DNA of 64,000 bases from Callorhinus ursinus (Eukaryota; Chordata; Mammalia; Carnivora; Otariidae). Positions within the stretch are counted from its first letter, which is position 1. Each line of letters begins with the position of its first letter. Below the pieces are notes generated by a model, which saw nothing but the letters and a program-made list of their open reading frames with translations, searched no databases and was not told the origin of the DNA. A program made the translations under genes and the position numbers. The stretch spans positions 17,741,961 through 17,805,960 of the forward strand of contig NW_020312785.1 of NCBI RefSeq assembly GCF_003265705.1. Direction: 5' to 3'. Of this stretch, positions 62,706 to 64,000 are shown one piece after another.

Positions 62706-63044
62706 CCAGTATATATATATGATCTTAATACCGTTGAGCTATTGTCAGTAGTTATTTTAGTTGATAGGGCTGATATTAGAAACCCATTTTCCTGAATCCT
62801 AATTAGCTATCCTTGCTACTCAGTCAGCCAACTTTTCCTAACCAGTGCTTCCTACTAAATCATCATTAGTGGGGATCGTGCTGTGATGGACTTTTTCCAC
62901 AGAAACCTAAACTTCCATAAATTGCTTTTCTAGCCTTTTTAAAATAAGTCTTTTAACTGGTTTTTTGTCATTATATAGAGAATATACAAATACTCCTCAG
63001 GTACCACTTTTGTAAATATTTCATTTCTGATAATATCTATTTTT

Positions 63045-63246
63045 CTTTAAAAGATTTATTTCTTTTAGAGAGCATGCGTTCTGAGAGCATGGGGGGGGCG
63101 GAGGGCGGGAGAAGCAGAGGGAGAGGGAGAGAGAATCTCAAGCCGACTCCTCACTAAGCATGGGCTCTATTTCAGGACCATGAGATCATGACCCGAGCCG
63201 AAATCGAGTCTGACACTTAACCAACTGAGCCACCCAGGTGCCCTGT
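63045..63246 (-). mobile_element. Can-SINE, first of a double insertion in intron 2
   Basis: TTTAAAAGATTTATTTCTTTTAGAGAG…GAGCCACCCAGGTGCCC. Flanked by GATAATATCTATTTT (63,029-63,043) and GATAGTATATATTTT (63,247-63,261). Confidence 0.9.
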
Positions 63247-63262
63247 GATAGTATATATTTTT

Positions 63263-63468
63263 TATTTTATTTTATTTTTAAGATTCTATTTATTTGAGAG
63301 AGAGCATGAACAGTGGGGGAGGGGCAGTGGGAGAGGCAGACTCCCTGCTGAGCAGGGAGCCCAATATAGGGCGATATAAGGCTCCATCCCAGGACCCTGA
63401 GATCATGACCTGAGCCAAACAAAGGCATACACTTAACGGACTGAATCACCCGGGCGCCCCCACCCCCT
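63263..63468 (-). mobile_element. Can-SINE, second of a double insertion in intron 2
   Basis: TTATTTTATTTTATTTTTAAGATTCTATTTATTTGAG…TCACCCGGGCGCCCC. Bounded by GATAGTATATAT (63,247-63,258) and TAATAATATCTAT (63,468-63,480). Confidence 0.9.
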
Positions 63469-64000
63469 AATAATATCTATCTTAATATATAAGTCATATG
63501 TTGTTGAAATAATAGTTATGTTTAACTTAAAAGACCGTTCTCTATTTGAATTAGAACTGTTTCATTTTGTACTCTACATACACTCAGGATTTTATATTTT
63601 AAAATGTGAATTAAACCTTCATGAGGAAAAATTATTTTAGAATTAAACTTTTTTATCTCAATTTATTTGATGTGAGTTCTCCCAAATACACAGATTTTTA
63701 TATTTACCGCACTAGTCTATTATAACCATTTTAACTTAATGTCCTAAGATTATTATAGGAGAAAACTGAATTCCGCAGAGTTTTGGTTTTTCATATCAGT
63801 ATACAGGTTTTTAAAAGTCAATGAAAAAAAAGGTGATAATAAAGTAATCACATACCTGAAAAATAATAAGGTATATTCATGTCTATGTCAGTAAATCTGT
63901 TAAAGTGTTTTAAGGTTTAAAACACTTTAAGCTACAAAGCTGTTAGCACAATGCCAGTCAATGAATGTTAGAATGTAAGAAGAACTTGTAAAACATGACA

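Overview
This window is mammalian nuclear DNA from a carnivore. The diagnostic signal is about thirty copies of the tRNA-derived carnivore Can-SINE (SINEC) on both strands, with an A-box-like GTGGCTCAG near the 5' end, a CATGATCCCAGGGTCCTGGGATCGAGCC-type core, a CT-rich segment and an AAATAAATAAAATCTT tail. All of them are of the CGCCTGGGTGGCTCAG type. I saw no copy of the young dog-type SINEC_Cf and no felid-type core, so a non-canid caniform (bear, seal, walrus or mustelid group) is the best inference.

The only protein-coding gene I can support lies at the right end on the + strand. A CpG island (about 59,640-60,700) contains a probable non-coding exon 1 with a donor at 60,079. An exon with a strong acceptor (AG at 60,992-60,993), a start codon at 61,001 and a GTAAGG donor at 61,128 encodes the first 42 residues of the EURL protein (C21orf91). 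The remaining coding exons lie beyond the window. The 59 kb to the left is therefore upstream intergenic DNA. It holds no recognisable exon of any other gene, only one dead processed copy of ribosomal protein L11 (about 16,126-16,760).

The rest is a dense and partly nested layer of transposable elements. It includes old LINE-1 copies (560-1,410; 20,165-23,160 antisense; 42,810-43,345; 54,790-58,345), younger carnivore L1 copies (9,831-11,831; 14,243-14,727; 17,075-17,184; 21,655-22,830) and an unusually long antisense LINE-2 (about 32,866-35,910). There are also MaLR/ERVL-type solo LTRs, some with exact 5-bp target duplications, a Tigger-like DNA transposon, a MER20 with a perfect 8-bp duplication, MIRs and several microsatellites, the most notable a 159-bp GGAA/GGGA tract at 34,342-34,500.

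I found no RNA gene, CRISPR array, operon or novel enzymatic system. The observations most worth following are the EURL promoter and first coding exon, a candidate L1 3' transduction, two places where SINEs inserted twice into the same target sequence, the GGAA tract, an unexplained ~750-bp block inside an LTR at 39,975-40,725, and an orphan 53-codon frame behind a good splice acceptor at 12,921-13,082. Family names rest on pattern recognition without a repeat-library search. Boundaries are exact only where target-site duplications are quoted.
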